Shown here one piece after another: positions 24,531 to 32,141 of a stretch of DNA of 41,584 bases (position 1 is the stretch's first letter; each line of letters opens with the position of its first letter). Source of the DNA: an uncultured bacterium (GTDB lineage: Bacteria > Atribacterota > Atribacteria > Atribacterales > Caldatribacteriaceae). The notes beneath the pieces are model-generated. The model saw only the letters and a program-made list of their open reading frames with translations, was not told the origin of the DNA and ran no database searches. The stretch covers positions 1 to 41,584 of the forward strand of contig CALAIW010000018.1 in NCBI GenBank assembly GCA_937922705.1, given 5' to 3'. Position numbers and translations under genes: made by a program.

Positions 24531-25637
24531 TCACCCTCCTTTCTCAAGGCGTTTCTCACTCTCAGGATCAAAAAGATGCCAGAAATCCTCCTCGAAACGC
24601 ACCCATACATTCTGACCCACGGAAGGGGTAAAACGCAAAGCGTTTCGGCGAAGCCGCGCCTTGAGACTCACCTCACGGGCAGAAAGAGTGAAAATATACT
24701 CGTTACTCTGGGGCTCAATGACTTCGAGGGTAGCAGGAAAAGCACCATCTTCAGGGTACGGGAAAAGCCTAACGTCCTCTGGACGAATACCAAGAATCAC
24801 TTTTTCCTTCCCCCGCCTCCGAAGAGCGCAAGCCCACTCGGAACTCACAAGAAGCGAAAAGCTTGAGGAAGCAAGAAAGACGAGATTATCCTCTTCACGA
24901 ATCTCAAGGGAGAAGAAATTCATTCGAGGCGTGCCAATGAAACCAGCGACAAAGAGATTAGCTGGCCGCTCATACACCTCCTCGGGCGTTCCTACCTGTT
25001 TCACCTCACCAAAGTCCATAACCACCATAATGTCCGCCACTGCCTGAGCTTCAGTCTGGTCATGGGTAACGTACACCGTGGTGATACCAAGAGTCTCCTG
25101 AATCTTCCGGATTTCAGCTCGCATCTCAACTCGGAGCTTAGCATCGAGATTGCCCAGCGGTTCATCAAGTAGGTAGATCTTTGGCCGGCGCACCAGAGCC
25201 CTTCCAAGAGCAACCCGCTGCTGTTGACCACCAGAGAGCTGTCCCGGGTACCGATCGAGGAGAAACTCCATGTGGAGGAGGCGGGTTACTTCCTCAATTC
25301 TTTTGGCCATTTCCTGAGGGGAAATTTTCTCTGCATAGAGAGGGAACGCCCAATTTTCCCGAACCGTCATGTGGGGATAGAGAGCAAAGGTCTGAAAGCA
25401 CATAGCCACGTCTCGCTCCCCAGGGGAAATATGCAGCGCTGGTTTCCCATCAAGGTATACCATGCCTTTCTCAGGGCGCGTGAGACCAGCAATGACCCGA
25501 AGAACGGTTGTTTTCCCACAACCCGAGGGTCCGGTAATAACACAAAGTGACCCACGAGGTACCGTGAAGCTCACGTCCCGGAGAACCACATTTTTTCCGT
25601 ACCGAACTTGAATGTTCTCAAGGCGAATCTCTGACAT
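24531..25637 (-). CDS. MalK/UgpC-type ABC ATPase (first of two)
   Basis: 368 residues with Walker A GPSGCGKTT, Q-loop CFQTFALYPHMTV, signature LSGGQQQR, Walker B IYLLDEPLGNLD, switch VTHDQ and a C-terminal TOBE/regulatory domain with GIRPEDVRLF and EPQSNEYIF. It is most like UgpC/MsmK importers for carbohydrates. It begins 10 bases after the neighbouring ATPase gene and precedes the binding-protein gene by a 74-base gap in which I see no terminator. Confidence 0.94.
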   Translation of the reverse strand: MSEIRLENIQVRYGKNVVLRDVSFTVPRGSLCVITGPSGCGKTTVLRVIAGLTRPEKGMVYLDGKPALHISPGERDVAMCFQTFALYPHMTVRENWAFPLYAEKISPQEMAKRIEEVTRLLHMEFLLDRYPGQLSGGQQQRVALGRALVRRPKIYLLDEPLGNLDAKLRVEMRAEIRKIQETLGITTVYVTHDQTEAQAVADIMVVMDFGEVKQVGTPEEVYERPANLFVAGFIGTPRMNFFSLEIREEDNLVFLASSSFSLLVSSEWACALRRRGKEKVILGIRPEDVRLFPYPEDGAFPATLEVIEPQSNEYIFTLSAREVSLKARLRRNALRFTPSVGQNVWVRFEEDFWHLFDPESEKRLEKGG

Positions 25638-25647
25638 CCTCTCTCCC

Positions 25648-26748
25648 TCAAAGGAGGCGTTTCTCCGTCACAGGATCAAAGAGATAGAGGTAGCGGTCCT
25701 CAAAGGTAACCTCTATGACCTCACCCGGTTTTGGAAGCGATACAAGTTCCCGCTTCTCAATCCTCATCTTCACGATTTCATCCCCAACCTTCAAATCGAG
25801 AATGTACTCGTTGCTCTGGGGTTCCACTACGTAAACTTCTCCACGAAAGACGTTCTCTGTTGTACCCTTCGCAAGCGCAAGATGCTCCGGTCGTACTCCG
25901 AGAATGACTTCACGCTTTTCAAGAGAAGCAACTCTCCCTGCAAGCCCCCGAGAAAGGGGAATGTGTATCCCGTTTCCCCGAAACTCTACCCTTGCTCCCT
26001 CCTCGAGGAGGACACCGCGCAAGAAATTCATCGCTGGCATCCCCACAAACCCTGCAACGAAGAGATTTGCAGGATTCTCGTAGATTTCGATGGGTTTTCC
26101 CACTTGCTGCACCCGCCCTTGATGCATAACCATGATTTTGTCCGCAAGACCCTGGGCTTCAGTTTGATCATGGGTTACATAAATAGTGGTGATTTTGAGC
26201 TCCTGCTGGAGCTTGCGCAAATTCGCCCGCATTTCTACCCGAAGCCGGGCATCGAGCTGACTCAAGGGCTCATCCATGAGAAAAAGCTTAGGTTTCCGAA
26301 TCAAAGCCCGTCCTATGGCTACACGTTGCCTCTGTCCCGCAGAGAGCTCCTGAGGATACCGATTGAGAAAATCTTCAAGGTGGAGAAAGTGAGCAATTTC
26401 TTCCACGCGTTTGGCAATCTCCTGACGCGAAATACGCTTTGCCTGAAGCGGAAAAGCAAGTTGCTCTCGCACCGTAAGATGCGGATAAAGGGCATAACTC
26501 TGGAAAATCATAGCTACATTGCGGTCTCCAGGATAGAGGTCGTTTATGACCTCTCCATCGAGGTAAATCTTCCCCGAAGTTGGCTTCACAAACCCAGCAA
26601 TCATTCGAAGGGTCGAAGTTTTTCCACATCCCGAGGGACCGAGAAACACACAGAGCTCCCCATCCTCCACCACGAGATCTACATCTCGAACCGCGTGGGT
26701 ATGCTTCCCATACCAGAGATTGAGTTTTTCAAGGACAAGCGTCGCCAT
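25648..26748 (-). CDS. MalK/UgpC-type ABC ATPase (second of two)
   Basis: 366 residues with Walker A GPSGCGKTS, Q-loop IFQSYALYPHLTV, signature LSAGQRQR (Ala in place of the usual first Gly), Walker B LFLMDEPLSQLD, switch VTHDQ and a TOBE domain with GVRPEHLAL and EPQSNEYIL. Its sequence differs clearly from the other ATPase in the operon, so the pair probably forms a heterodimer, as in the two-ATPase glycerol importer type (GlpS/GlpT). It begins three bases after the permease gene. Confidence 0.94.
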   Translation of the reverse strand: MATLVLEKLNLWYGKHTHAVRDVDLVVEDGELCVFLGPSGCGKTSTLRMIAGFVKPTSGKIYLDGEVINDLYPGDRNVAMIFQSYALYPHLTVREQLAFPLQAKRISRQEIAKRVEEIAHFLHLEDFLNRYPQELSAGQRQRVAIGRALIRKPKLFLMDEPLSQLDARLRVEMRANLRKLQQELKITTIYVTHDQTEAQGLADKIMVMHQGRVQQVGKPIEIYENPANLFVAGFVGMPAMNFLRGVLLEEGARVEFRGNGIHIPLSRGLAGRVASLEKREVILGVRPEHLALAKGTTENVFRGEVYVVEPQSNEYILDLKVGDEIVKMRIEKRELVSLPKPGEVIEVTFEDRYLYLFDPVTEKRLL

Positions 26749-26751
26749 AGT

Positions 26752-27579
26752 TCATCGCATCCTTCCAAAGCTCATGCCCCGAATGAGTTCATTCCGCACA
26801 AAAATTGTAAAGACCACGACCGGAATCATAAAAATCACTGCTGCTGCAGAGATTCTTCCCCAGTCAGTTCCGAGAAAGGTCTGCAGTTTTGCAAGACCCA
26901 CAGGTGCCGTCACTGCCCGTCGAGTCGTCAAAGTAAGGGCTACCAGGAACTCATTAAGAGACTGAATGAGGCAGAAAATAGCTGTAGTGGCAAGACCAGG
27001 CCGAACCAAAGGCAAGCTCACCCGCCAGAAGACCTGTGCTGGAGAGTACCCGTCAAGCCTTGCTGCCTCCTCAAGTTCAATGGGAATCTCGTCAAAGAAT
27101 CCCTTCAAAACCCAGATAGAAAAAGAGATGTTGAAAATACAGTACACAAGTACCAGCGCAAGGTTAGTATCCAAAAGCCCAAGAGAACGAAAGAGAAGGT
27201 AGAAAGGAATAACCACAGCAATTGGTGGAAGCATCCGAAGGGAAAGAATCCAAAAGAGAATATTATCGCTTCCCCGAATCGGGTACCGAGAAAATCCATA
27301 GGCAGTGAGGCTTCCAAAAACAAGAGAAACCCCTGTAGAAATCGCAGCAACAAGGAGACTGTTTTTCAACTGGTACATAAAGTCAGAGTGGAGAATGTCC
27401 TTGTAATTCTGTAGAGTTGGGAGAAATATCCACTTTGGAGGAAGCACGAAAATCTCAAGACGCGTCTTAAAAGACGAGAGAATGACCCACAAAAGAGGAA
27501 ACATGAAAGCCAGAGTAATACCCAAAGTGACAACCAAAAAGACAATCCGTCGTATCAGAGACTTCGTCTCCTCACGCAT
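26752..27579 (-). CDS. Carbohydrate ABC transporter permease, MalG type (MttB operon)
   Basis: A 275-residue six-helix permease. The EAA loop reads LEEAARLDGYSPAQVFWRVSLPLVRPG, and the chain ends NELIRGMSFGRMR, the family's usual closing. It pairs with the MalF-type permease upstream, from which it is separated by nine bases. Confidence 0.92.
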   Translation of the reverse strand: MREETKSLIRRIVFLVVTLGITLAFMFPLLWVILSSFKTRLEIFVLPPKWIFLPTLQNYKDILHSDFMYQLKNSLLVAAISTGVSLVFGSLTAYGFSRYPIRGSDNILFWILSLRMLPPIAVVIPFYLLFRSLGLLDTNLALVLVYCIFNISFSIWVLKGFFDEIPIELEEAARLDGYSPAQVFWRVSLPLVRPGLATTAIFCLIQSLNEFLVALTLTTRRAVTAPVGLAKLQTFLGTDWGRISAAAVIFMIPVVVFTIFVRNELIRGMSFGRMR

Positions 27580-27588
27580 TTTCCTCCC

Positions 27589-28515
27589 TCACAGTCCAGT
27601 ATCCACCATCTCCCGTGGAATCTTCTTCCGCGGACTCAAAACCTTAAGGAGGACATTCACAAGAATATTCACAATAATGACCACAAACCAGGAAATTGCC
27701 GAAGCAACCCCTACCTTAAAGAAGGAAAAGAGATTTCGGTACCCTAAAAGCGAGAGAGTAGTCGTGAGATCCCCTGGTCCCCCACCAGTGAGAATGTAGG
27801 GGACGTCAAACATCTTCAAAGTATCGATAGAGCGGAAGAGAACCGCAATGAGAATCGGCATGCGAAGGTAGGGAAGATAGATATTCCTAAAACGCATCCA
27901 CGGGCTTGCCCGGTCAAGAATGGCAGCTTCCTGAAGCTCCTGAGGAATCGTTCCAAGACCCGCAAGGACAAGAAGTACAACAAAAGGTGTCCACTGCCAC
28001 ACATCGGTAATGATGATGCCCCAAATGGCGAAACGGGGATCAGTCAGCCATTCCACAGCCCCAAAACCAAGCCGTTCCAGGAAAAAGTTCACCAGACCAA
28101 AGGTCTGGTCAAGAAGCAATCTCCAAAAAAGCCCAGCCACAAGTGGGGCAAGCATCATAGGAAGAAAAATCAAAAGTCTAAAGAACCCCATCCCTGGGAT
28201 CTTCTGACTCAGAGCAAAACCTAAAAGAAGCCCTAACCCCATTTCAATGGCAAGGCAGGTTAAGGTAATACGCAGTGTTATCCAGGTAACAAGCCAGAAC
28301 TGCTCGCTTCGGAAAAGCTGGGCATAGTTCCCAAAACCTATAAAACGGGGTTCTCGACCCCGAACGTAATCGTAGAAGCTGATATTGACGGAATACACAA
28401 GGGGAAATATAACCATGAGGACAAGGAAAACAATGGTGGGAACAAAAAGGAGTAACCGAAACCGCAATTCCTCCCGGTGCCGACGCCGCACAAGGACATC
28501 GATGCGCTCGGTCAA
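27589..28515 (-). CDS. Carbohydrate ABC transporter permease, MalF type (MttB operon)
   Basis: A roughly 308-residue six-helix permease and the first gene of the operon. Features are IFPLVYSVNISFYDYV, DVWQWTPFVVLLVLAG, the EAA loop LQEAAILDRASPWMRFRNIYLP and GGGPGDLTTTLSLLGY. I place the start at the TTG at 28515, which has GGAGGGG five to six bases upstream. Another TTG at 28542 is in frame, but it lies about at the transcription start predicted from the promoter at 28547-28555. Confidence 0.88.
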   Translation of the reverse strand: MTERIDVLVRRRHREELRFRLLLFVPTIVFLVLMVIFPLVYSVNISFYDYVRGREPRFIGFGNYAQLFRSEQFWLVTWITLRITLTCLAIEMGLGLLLGFALSQKIPGMGFFRLLIFLPMMLAPLVAGLFWRLLLDQTFGLVNFFLERLGFGAVEWLTDPRFAIWGIIITDVWQWTPFVVLLVLAGLGTIPQELQEAAILDRASPWMRFRNIYLPYLRMPILIAVLFRSIDTLKMFDVPYILTGGGPGDLTTTLSLLGYRNLFSFFKVGVASAISWFVVIIVNILVNVLLKVLSPRKKIPREMVDTGL

Positions 28516-28546
28516 CGTATCCCCTCCCTCGGGAAACGACAATAAT

Positions 28547-28555
28547 ATTATACCA
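28547..28555 (-). promoter_or_regulatory. Extended -10 promoter of the importer-MttB operon
   Basis: On the minus strand TGGTATAAT (28555-28547) is a TGnTATAAT extended -10 element. No convincing -35 box is present at 17 bases. The predicted start near 28540 leaves a leader of about 25 bases. It lies between the operon start and the 3' end of the DUF2007-like gene. Confidence 0.7.
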
Positions 28556-28566
28556 AAGAAAAGCCC

Positions 28567-28785
28567 TTATGACCCCTCAAGCCCAGAAAGAATTCCCCGA
28601 GCCTTTCTAAAGCTCTCTTCAGGAACTTGAACTTCTACAGGTCCGGTGTCCCCAAAGTATGCTTCGCCCCCATAGGGACGCGTTGAGGGCTTCAGAAAAA
28701 CGCGAATTCCCTCTGCTTCAAGGTATCCACGGATAAGTTCCGCCTCCATACGATTAGCCGCAATCTTCACCGTTTTATACCTCAT
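28567..28785 (-). CDS. DUF2007-like small protein
   Basis: The 72-residue protein has the DUF2007 (putative signal-transducing) pattern: a first strand MRYKTVKIA, a helix NRMEAELIRGYLEAEGIRVFL and a final VEVQVPEESFRKARGIL. DUF2007 is a ferredoxin-like fold often found near membrane or regulatory genes, with no proven function. It overlaps araD by four bases (ATGA). Confidence 0.72.
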   Translation of the reverse strand: MRYKTVKIAANRMEAELIRGYLEAEGIRVFLKPSTRPYGGEAYFGDTGPVEVQVPEESFRKARGILSGLEGS

Positions 28786-29480
28786 AGCTTCTCCCTCTGT
28801 CCATAGTAGGCTCCTGGCCCGTGTTTGCGAAGGTAGTGCTTCTCAAGGAGTGCCTGGGGAATTCCCAAGAGATTAGGACGAAAAAGGAGCGAAAAATACG
28901 TCGTCTTGGCTACCTCCTCAAGAACAACACTCACGTGTACCGCCTCCATAGGGTCTTTCCCCCAGGTAAAGGGCCCATGTCCTGCCACCAAAACCCCCGG
29001 TATGGCTTCGTAGTCAAGATTCTTAAAGCGCTCGACAATAACCAGTCCTGTGGCCCTTTCGTAGCCTCCCTCAACCTCCTCCCGAGTCAAAAGGCGCGTG
29101 CAGGGAACCGGGCCACAGAAGGTGTCAGCCTGGGTTGTCCCAAGACAAGGAATATCACATTGGGCTTGAGCCCAAACGCAAGCCCAAGAAGAATGGGTGT
29201 GAGCTACCCCTCCTATCCGCTCAAAGTGCCGATACAACTCAAGATGTGTTGGTGTGTCAGAAGAAGGATTGAGCTTCCCTTCAACCACCTTTCCTTCAAG
29301 ATCCACAACCACCATGTGCTCCCAAGAGAGGGAATCGTACGGAACACCACTCGGCTTGATAACCACAAGACCCCTCTCTCGATCAATACCACTCACGTTC
29401 CCCCAGGTGAGAATCACAAGGCCCTGACGGAAGAGTTCTACATTTGCCTTCCAGACTTCCTTTTTGAGCTCTTCAAGCAT
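28782..29480 (-). CDS. araD: L-ribulose-5-phosphate 4-epimerase (AraD, class II aldolase fold)
   Basis: The 232-residue length equals that of AraD. Family features are LVILTWGNVSGIDRERG, IKPSGVPYD, the zinc histidines in VAHTHSSWA and AGHGPFTWG, and the AraD-specific end KHYLRKHGPGAYYGQ. It converts L-ribulose 5-phosphate to D-xylulose 5-phosphate in L-arabinose use (UlaF/SgbE in ascorbate use are close relatives). It follows the flavodoxin-like gene by two bases. No araA or araB is in the window, so its pathway role is inferred from family only. Confidence 0.9.
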   Translation of the reverse strand: MLEELKKEVWKANVELFRQGLVILTWGNVSGIDRERGLVVIKPSGVPYDSLSWEHMVVVDLEGKVVEGKLNPSSDTPTHLELYRHFERIGGVAHTHSSWACVWAQAQCDIPCLGTTQADTFCGPVPCTRLLTREEVEGGYERATGLVIVERFKNLDYEAIPGVLVAGHGPFTWGKDPMEAVHVSVVLEEVAKTTYFSLLFRPNLLGIPQALLEKHYLRKHGPGAYYGQREKL

Positions 29481-29482
29481 TG

Positions 29483-29944
29483 CTATCCCCTTTCACAAAG
29501 TGCCTGGATTTCCAAAGCAAAGCGCATGGCATCTTTAAGGTCTTTCTCGTTTGGCCTACCCCTGTTCATGCCACCAACAAGCCACAGGGGCCCAAAGGTG
29601 TCAAAACCGCGGCAGGCAAAACTTCCAAGAACAACAAACCCTCGCTGCACCAAAAGCTTCTCAAGGGAACGGTTGTACTCTTTTTTTCCCAAGCCACTCG
29701 TAGAAAAAACAAAGCTCTTTTTCCCCACACAGGGGGAGAGATTCTCCACAAAGCGCAAGAGACGCCTGTGGAATTTCCCGAAGTAAACTCCCGAACCAAA
29801 GCCTATAAGGTCATAAGACACAAGCTCCTCCTGCGAAACTTCTCCCGGTCCTTTAACCACACCCCCCAAAACCTCAGAAAGTGCCAAGGCTACCTTACGG
29901 GTATTCCCATGATGCACTGATACCACAATGATAAGACTTCGCAT
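29483..29944 (-). CDS. Flavodoxin-family protein
   Basis: The 153-residue protein starts with the phosphate-loop strand MRSLIIVVSVHHGNTRKVA, followed by LIGFGSGVYFGKFHRRLLRFVENL and a flavin-contact region FSTSGLGKKEYNRSLEKLLVQRG. This matches small FMN flavodoxins of the WrbA/flavodoxin-like set, probably electron carriers. The ATG has GGGGTGAGG upstream. It is the first gene of a flavodoxin-araD-DUF2007 operon, divergent from the PAS-LuxR gene across 72 bases. Confidence 0.82.
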   Translation of the reverse strand: MRSLIIVVSVHHGNTRKVALALSEVLGGVVKGPGEVSQEELVSYDLIGFGSGVYFGKFHRRLLRFVENLSPCVGKKSFVFSTSGLGKKEYNRSLEKLLVQRGFVVLGSFACRGFDTFGPLWLVGGMNRGRPNEKDLKDAMRFALEIQALCERG

Positions 29945-29957
29945 CCCTCACCCCTTC

Positions 29958-29986
29958 TTGTCTCCTTCCCACCTTTTTAGTATTCT
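29958..29986 (+). promoter_or_regulatory. Possible promoter of the PAS-LuxR regulator gene
   Basis: TTGTCT (29958-29963) and TATTCT (29981-29986) are 17 bases apart and lie about 30 bases upstream of the GTG start. Each box matches the sigma-70 consensus in four of six positions. Confidence 0.45.
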
Positions 29987-30016
29987 AAAGGAAAATGGAA
30001 GAGAGAGGAACACGTT

Positions 30017-30817
30017 GTGGAAATCTTCCACCTTCTTGGTGCAACCTGGGATGGCGTACCTGACGGGGTGAGTATCCTCGACGCATCCTTCTCGATAATT
30101 ACGATGAACGCCACCATGCGCAACTGGTATGCCTACCGCACGCTTCGCCAGGGAGCAAAGTGCTTTGAAGTGTACCATGGACGAAACCGACCCTGTCCCC
30201 AGTGTCCCACGCGCTACGCCCTCAAATCGAAAAACGCAGCAACGGGAATTGTCCCCTACCATGGACCAAGGGGAGAAATTAAAGGGTGGCAGAAACTCAC
30301 CGTTTTCCCCCTTTGCGTGGAAGGGGAAATCGTTGGCGTTATAGAGTACGTACAGGACGTTACTGAGAAGAAACACCTTGAGGAGGAAAGAGAGCACCTT
30401 CAAACTCGGATACAATTTCTTGAAAGAGAAACGCAACTTCTTACCACACTCCTCTCCCGTGAGAGAGAAAAGGAGAAAGAGCGCCTGCGTTTTTTCGCAT
30501 CAAACATAGCACCACTTTTCGATCTCCTTTTTTCATCCCTCCCTCACGATTTTCAAAGAACGCTTCTTAGAATCCTTTGGGAAGCAGTCACTTCTCTCTT
30601 TGAGGGTCACACTGTTTTAGACCTTCCTCACCTCACTCCTCGGGAATGGGAGGTGGCAAAACTCCTTGCCCAAGGTTTGACGAGCAAGGAGATTGCTGAA
30701 ATTCTTTCGATTTCGAAAAAGGCTGTAGACTTCCACCGGGGAAACATTCGCAAAAAGCTCAGACACATGGACCTCCACTCCTTCTTTGCCTCACTGAAAT
30801 CCCTGGAAACCACTTAG
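30017..30817 (+). CDS. PAS-LuxR transcriptional regulator with a cysteine-rich PAS domain
   Basis: A 266-residue regulator. Residues 1-120 form a PAS domain (PDGVSILDASFSIITMN, VIEYVQDVTEKK) containing the motif KCFEVYHGRNRPCPQCP with Cys49, Cys60 and Cys63. A charged coiled coil spans about 115-160. The C-terminal LuxR helix-turn-helix is at about 205-260: LTPREWEVAKLLAQGLTSKEIAEILSISKKAVDFHRGNIRKKL. The cysteine motif suggests redox, metal or Fe-S sensing. The GTG start has AGAGGA eight bases upstream. It precedes a flavin oxidoreductase gene whose upstream region carries repeated sequence, so it may regulate that gene. There is no receiver domain and no histidine kinase partner in view. 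Confidence 0.88.
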   Translation: MEIFHLLGATWDGVPDGVSILDASFSIITMNATMRNWYAYRTLRQGAKCFEVYHGRNRPCPQCPTRYALKSKNAATGIVPYHGPRGEIKGWQKLTVFPLCVEGEIVGVIEYVQDVTEKKHLEEEREHLQTRIQFLERETQLLTTLLSREREKEKERLRFFASNIAPLFDLLFSSLPHDFQRTLLRILWEAVTSLFEGHTVLDLPHLTPREWEVAKLLAQGLTSKEIAEILSISKKAVDFHRGNIRKKLRHMDLHSFFASLKSLETT

Positions 30818-30820
30818 AAA

Positions 30821-30852
30821 TTTTCTGGTACTTTCCTGGTATTTCCTCGTAC
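30821..30852 (+). repeat. Three direct 11-base repeats upstream of the flavin oxidoreductase gene
   Basis: TTTTCTGGTAC (30821-30831), TTTCCTGGTAT (30832-30842) and TTTCCTCGTAC (30842-30852) lie head to tail, about one helical turn apart, 45-76 bases before the ATG. This spacing suits binding of several activator molecules on one face of the DNA. Confidence 0.6.
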
Positions 30853-30896
30853 ACGTTTCCATCCTATGCTTCTTACAGGAAAGGAGGTTACCCACG

Positions 30897-32141
30897 ATGA
30901 GCGTGAACGAAAATCTTCTTTTTACTCCTATTACAATCGGCACGAAAAGAGCTGAGAACCGTTTCGTCATCAACGCTATGGAGTGCTGTGATTCTGACGA
31001 ATACGGTAATCCCTCACCACGGACATACCGAAGATACGAGAGACTCTTTGAAGGAAACGCCGGGGTCGTTTTCCTCGAGGCAATTACTGTAAGCTATGAA
31101 AGCCGAGCACGCCTGCACCAGCTGAGCATCATGCCTCACAACGCAAAGGCTCTTGAAAAATTTGTTGCTGCAATGAAGCAGGTAAATCCCAAACCCCTCT
31201 TCATTTTCCAGCTCACCCACGCAGGAGAGCTAAGTAACCCTGAGTTCTCCCGAAGGGTTTGCGTGAAACCACTCCCCGGTATTGGTGGAGACATCTTAAG
31301 CGAAGAGGAAGTCGAAACCATTATCGACCAATTCGTCCTGGGAGCAAAGATTGCCTACGACGCGGGAGCAGATGGCGTGGATGTGAAACTGTGCCATGGG
31401 TACCTGGGAACCCAAATCCTCCGCCCGTACAATGACCGCCCCTGGAAATACGGAGGACCCTGGGAGAAACGACGCCAATTCGCTTTCGAAATCTACGAAC
31501 GCATCCGAAAGGCTATTCCCGATAGGAACTTCCTCCTTGGCTCTAAAGTGACCATGTGGGAGGGTATTCCTGGGGGTCAGGGATGCGCAGGCCCTGATAC
31601 CGCCATTATGGACCTTACCGAACCCCTAGATCTGCTACAGGGTTTAAAAGAGCGCGGAGCAGACTTCATCCTTGTTTCTGCGGGAAATCCATCCCTCACC
31701 ATCGCCTTGGCGCACCCAGACAAGAGAATTCCTGACTATGCCTACCTTCACCACTACTTTCAAAAAGAGGCACGCAAAGTCCTTGCCCCTGAAGTAGTCA
31801 CCATGGGTTCTGCATACTCTATCTTCCGAGACGGAAACAATAACTTCCTTGGTGTGGAGCGAGAAAAAAGCTCCCTCCTCTACTGGGGAGACAAAAACAT
31901 AAGAGATGGCGTTGTGGATATGATAGCCATAGGTCGACAGTCCTTTGCCGATCCGCTGCTTCCCAAAAAGCTCCAGGAAGGAAGAGCCCAGGAAGTCCAA
32001 TGGTGCACTCTCTGTGATGCTTGCATGGAACTCCTTATTCGGCAACAACCCACAGGGTGCGTCGTGTACAACAAAGAGTATACCGAAATCCTTCGCAAAA
32101 CTCGAGAGCAATACGGCGTTTTGAAGTTCAAGCATACATAG
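30897..32141 (+). CDS. Old-yellow-enzyme-type flavin oxidoreductase with 4Fe-4S motif
   Basis: A 414-residue FMN-binding TIM barrel of the NADH:flavin oxidoreductase family. It has the flavin-binding start PITIGTKRAENRFVINAM, the strand FIFQLTHAGE, the active-site-type HGYLGTQILRPYNDRP, and the phosphate-binding tail MIAIGRQSFADP. The C-terminal Fe-S motif reads WCTLCDACMELL...GC (Cys-x2-Cys-x2-Cys-x11-Cys). The chain stops about 25 residues later and therefore lacks the FAD/NAD(P)H domain found in 2,4-dienoyl-CoA reductase; electrons must come from a separate reductase. AAGGAGGT precedes the ATG. It lies downstream of the PAS-LuxR gene and overlaps the convergent opuCA gene by 14 bases. The substrate, some activated C=C compound, is unknown. 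Confidence 0.88.
   Translation: MSVNENLLFTPITIGTKRAENRFVINAMECCDSDEYGNPSPRTYRRYERLFEGNAGVVFLEAITVSYESRARLHQLSIMPHNAKALEKFVAAMKQVNPKPLFIFQLTHAGELSNPEFSRRVCVKPLPGIGGDILSEEEVETIIDQFVLGAKIAYDAGADGVDVKLCHGYLGTQILRPYNDRPWKYGGPWEKRRQFAFEIYERIRKAIPDRNFLLGSKVTMWEGIPGGQGCAGPDTAIMDLTEPLDLLQGLKERGADFILVSAGNPSLTIALAHPDKRIPDYAYLHHYFQKEARKVLAPEVVTMGSAYSIFRDGNNNFLGVEREKSSLLYWGDKNIRDGVVDMIAIGRQSFADPLLPKKLQEGRAQEVQWCTLCDACMELLIRQQPTGCVVYNKEYTEILRKTREQYGVLKFKHT

Noticed and set aside
25612-27414. A 600-codon open frame on the plus strand
   Set aside because: It lies wholly opposite two ATPase genes and a permease gene, has no recognisable motif, and its residue mix (rich in H, N, R, S) is that of an antisense shadow.
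28821-29786. A 321-codon open frame on the plus strand
   Set aside because: It is antisense to araD and the flavodoxin gene and shows no domain.
29975-30016. A promoter for the flavodoxin-araD operon on the minus strand (TAGAAT near 29982-29987)
   Set aside because: The -10 is fair but no -35 box is found at 16-18 bases, so I do not list it.
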